Shown in pieces: positions 62,872-64,000 of a DNA stretch of 64,000 nt. Origin of the DNA: JBLIRR01 sp049472395 (lineage in GTDB: Bacteria > SZUA-182 > DTGQ01 > JBLIRR01); NCBI GenBank assembly GCA_049472395.1, contig JBLIRR010000008.1, positions 124,001 to 188,000 of the forward strand, given 5' to 3'. Below the pieces are notes generated by a model. The model worked only from the letters and a program-made list of their open reading frames with translations. It was not told the DNA's origin and ran no database searches. The number at the start of each line of letters is the position of its first letter. Position 1 is the stretch's first letter. The position numbers were made by a program, and so were the translations under genes.

Positions 62872-64000
62872 TTACTTTGTAAGGTCATATACCTCATATG
62901 GTGTCAGCCGGATCTTTTCCCCTGCAGGGCTTCCGAAAAATCGGTAATTTGACCCCCATGTACCATCCTGAGGATCACAGGTACTGAGTGTTTTTATGTG
63001 GCTAAGTTCGGGATCAGCGAGGATTTCAAAGGCGGAGAGATTTGATGTAAAATGATCCGGATCAAAAAGGCCCTGTGGAAGGGTGTGAGGTGACGTAGGG
63101 TCCAAAAATCCTATTAAATGCAAGATGGGGCAGGTAAGTTCTTTAAGATCGAGATATAACATTCCCGGCCCATGGGAATAAATGGCATTAAAGGTGTGTG
63201 ATTCCATAAAATTAAGCACAGACTGATCCCCCCAGATTCCGGATGCACGATCATAGGAATAAACTTGATAGGAAATGTGGCTCTTGTGAACAATATTTGG
63301 CATCTCAACAATAGAGGGCATAAAAAAAAGATTCATCCCTTTATGCAAAGATAAGGAGACGGTGGGATAGAGGGGTGAGCTTGAATAAAATAAGACTTCA
63401 TCAAGGTTGGATAGTCCATCCCCATCAAAATCCCCATCTGTCGGGAAATTAAGATCCTCATCCGCATAGGGCAAGACAGTAAAAGGGATCTTATGGAGTT
63501 CCCATTCATCTCTATACTTACCTATAATATCCTGATAAGAGGTATCTTCTATGGCGCCGGGGTGCAAGGGTTTTCCCAAGCTCGTGTGTGTTAAATCAAC
63601 GAATACAAAGTTGAGCGATTTGGCAGAAAGCCATAGCGTGGGATCGGCCACAGGAGCTCCTTTAAAATCATCCCCTTCATATATTTCGAGAGTAATCTTA
63701 TTATAGGGAGGAAGGCTATTAAATTTATAGCAGTAGCTATCCGAATCCATAAGACGATAATTATCGGGATAGACATAATTGCCATTGATGTGCCCCCTCA
63801 TACTAATGATTCTTCCCAAAGGATCTTTTACCTGGGCAAGGAGGCTGGTAAACTCGCCAGCCTGAGGTTCTGAGACCGATAAGATATATTCCACGCCCTC
63901 GGATGGATAACTTGACGCACATGTGACTTCAAGGAGGCAGTAGCCATTTTCCTTAGGTGTAAAGGTACAATAATTATTTGCCCTAAGAGCTCTTCCTTGA
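62872..64000 (-). CDS. Partial exported protein of unknown function with a calcium-binding-type repeat (5' end outside window)
   Basis: The frame stays open to the right edge (about 376 codons present), so the start is outside. Reading upstream of the GTG at 63894 gives further coding sequence (NNYCTFTPKENGYCLLEVTC), so that GTG is internal. The first visible part resembles a bacterial pre-peptidase-type beta domain. The middle carries DGDFDGDGLSNLDEVLFYSS, a thrombospondin-3/dockerin-like Asp-rich calcium loop. The C-terminal half (SLHKGMNLFFMPSIVE and on) has the K-G-x-N-L/W strand typical of secreted multidomain proteins. No catalytic motif is visible. Probably cell-surface or extracellular. 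Confidence 0.82.
   Translation of the reverse strand, partial: QGRALRANNYCTFTPKENGYCLLEVTCASSYPSEGVEYILSVSEPQAGEFTSLLAQVKDPLGRIISMRGHINGNYVYPDNYRLMDSDSYCYKFNSLPPYNKITLEIYEGDDFKGAPVADPTLWLSAKSLNFVFVDLTHTSLGKPLHPGAIEDTSYQDIIGKYRDEWELHKIPFTVLPYADEDLNFPTDGDFDGDGLSNLDEVLFYSSSPLYPTVSLSLHKGMNLFFMPSIVEMPNIVHKSHISYQVYSYDRASGIWGDQSVLNFMESHTFNAIYSHGPGMLYLDLKELTCPILHLIGFLDPTSPHTLPQGLFDPDHFTSNLSAFEILADPELSHIKTLSTCDPQDGTWGSNYRFFGSPAGEKIRLTPYEVYDLTK

Noticed and set aside
13227..63894. PEP-CTERM, GlyGly-CTERM, LPxTG or T9SS sorting signals on the secreted proteins
   Set aside because: None of the complete secreted proteins ends in a recognisable tripartite or T9SS signal.
1..64000. CRISPR arrays, tRNA or rRNA genes, complete insertion sequences, prophage
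   Set aside because: Intergenic regions were read for regular repeats and cloverleaf patterns and none was convincing. The only transposase-like gene lacks catalytic residues.

Overview
This 64 kb window comes from a bacterium with a Gram-negative-type envelope. It encodes a TolC-family outer-membrane lipoprotein, a FadL-type barrel, a DUF481 barrel, a periplasmic Prc protease and HflK/HflC proteins. The DNA is moderately AT-rich, gene density is high, and no rRNA, tRNA or CRISPR array was seen. Gene order (ftsZ followed directly by tyrS) and the many secreted repeat, propeller and CHAT proteins suggest an uncultured, environmental lineage. I cannot name the phylum from sequence alone.

Layout. 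1-13 kb: the ftsZ 3' end, tyrS, a Prc/Tsp protease, two secreted proteins of unknown role, an operon of three SPFH proteins (the first fused to a cation-diffusion-facilitator membrane domain), an RRM protein and a secreted nuclease-fold/HhH protein. 13-24 kb: a gingipain-like C25 peptidase, an ABC-2 exporter, a MIF-like tautomerase, a DUF481 barrel, an MscS channel, DUF362 and Mut7-C-like proteins, a GT4 glycosyltransferase and a VapBC pair. 24-30 kb: a four-gene MacAB-TolC-type efflux operon.

30-52.5 kb is the most distinctive part, a polyketide locus. An intact but catalytically gutted IS21 IstA-like protein is followed by a FeeM-like acyltransferase. Next comes one 6,049-residue polyketide synthase with three KS-DH-KR-ACP modules, no working acyltransferase, a terminal thioester reductase and a fused GMC oxidoreductase. 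A FadL-type outer-membrane protein and an E2/CAT-fold acyltransferase follow. The first module contains a decayed AT (Arg where the catalytic Ser should be) interrupted by a GspE-N/MshEN-like repeat. The predicted chain is a polyene (no ER domain) released reductively. The GNAT and CAT-fold enzymes are candidates to cap it, and the FadL-like barrel to move it.

52.5-64 kb: a small conserved protein, a DUF1980/ArsP-type permease pair, then a sigma factor / zinc-finger anti-sigma / membrane CHAT-protease module. The gap between its divergent halves holds a truncated second sigma gene, a broken domain fragment and two palindromic repeats. A secreted BsuPI plus beta-propeller protein and a partial secreted protein run to the right edge.

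Several start sites were reassigned from ribosome-binding sites or promoters. Candidate sigma-70 promoters were read by eye and need mapping.
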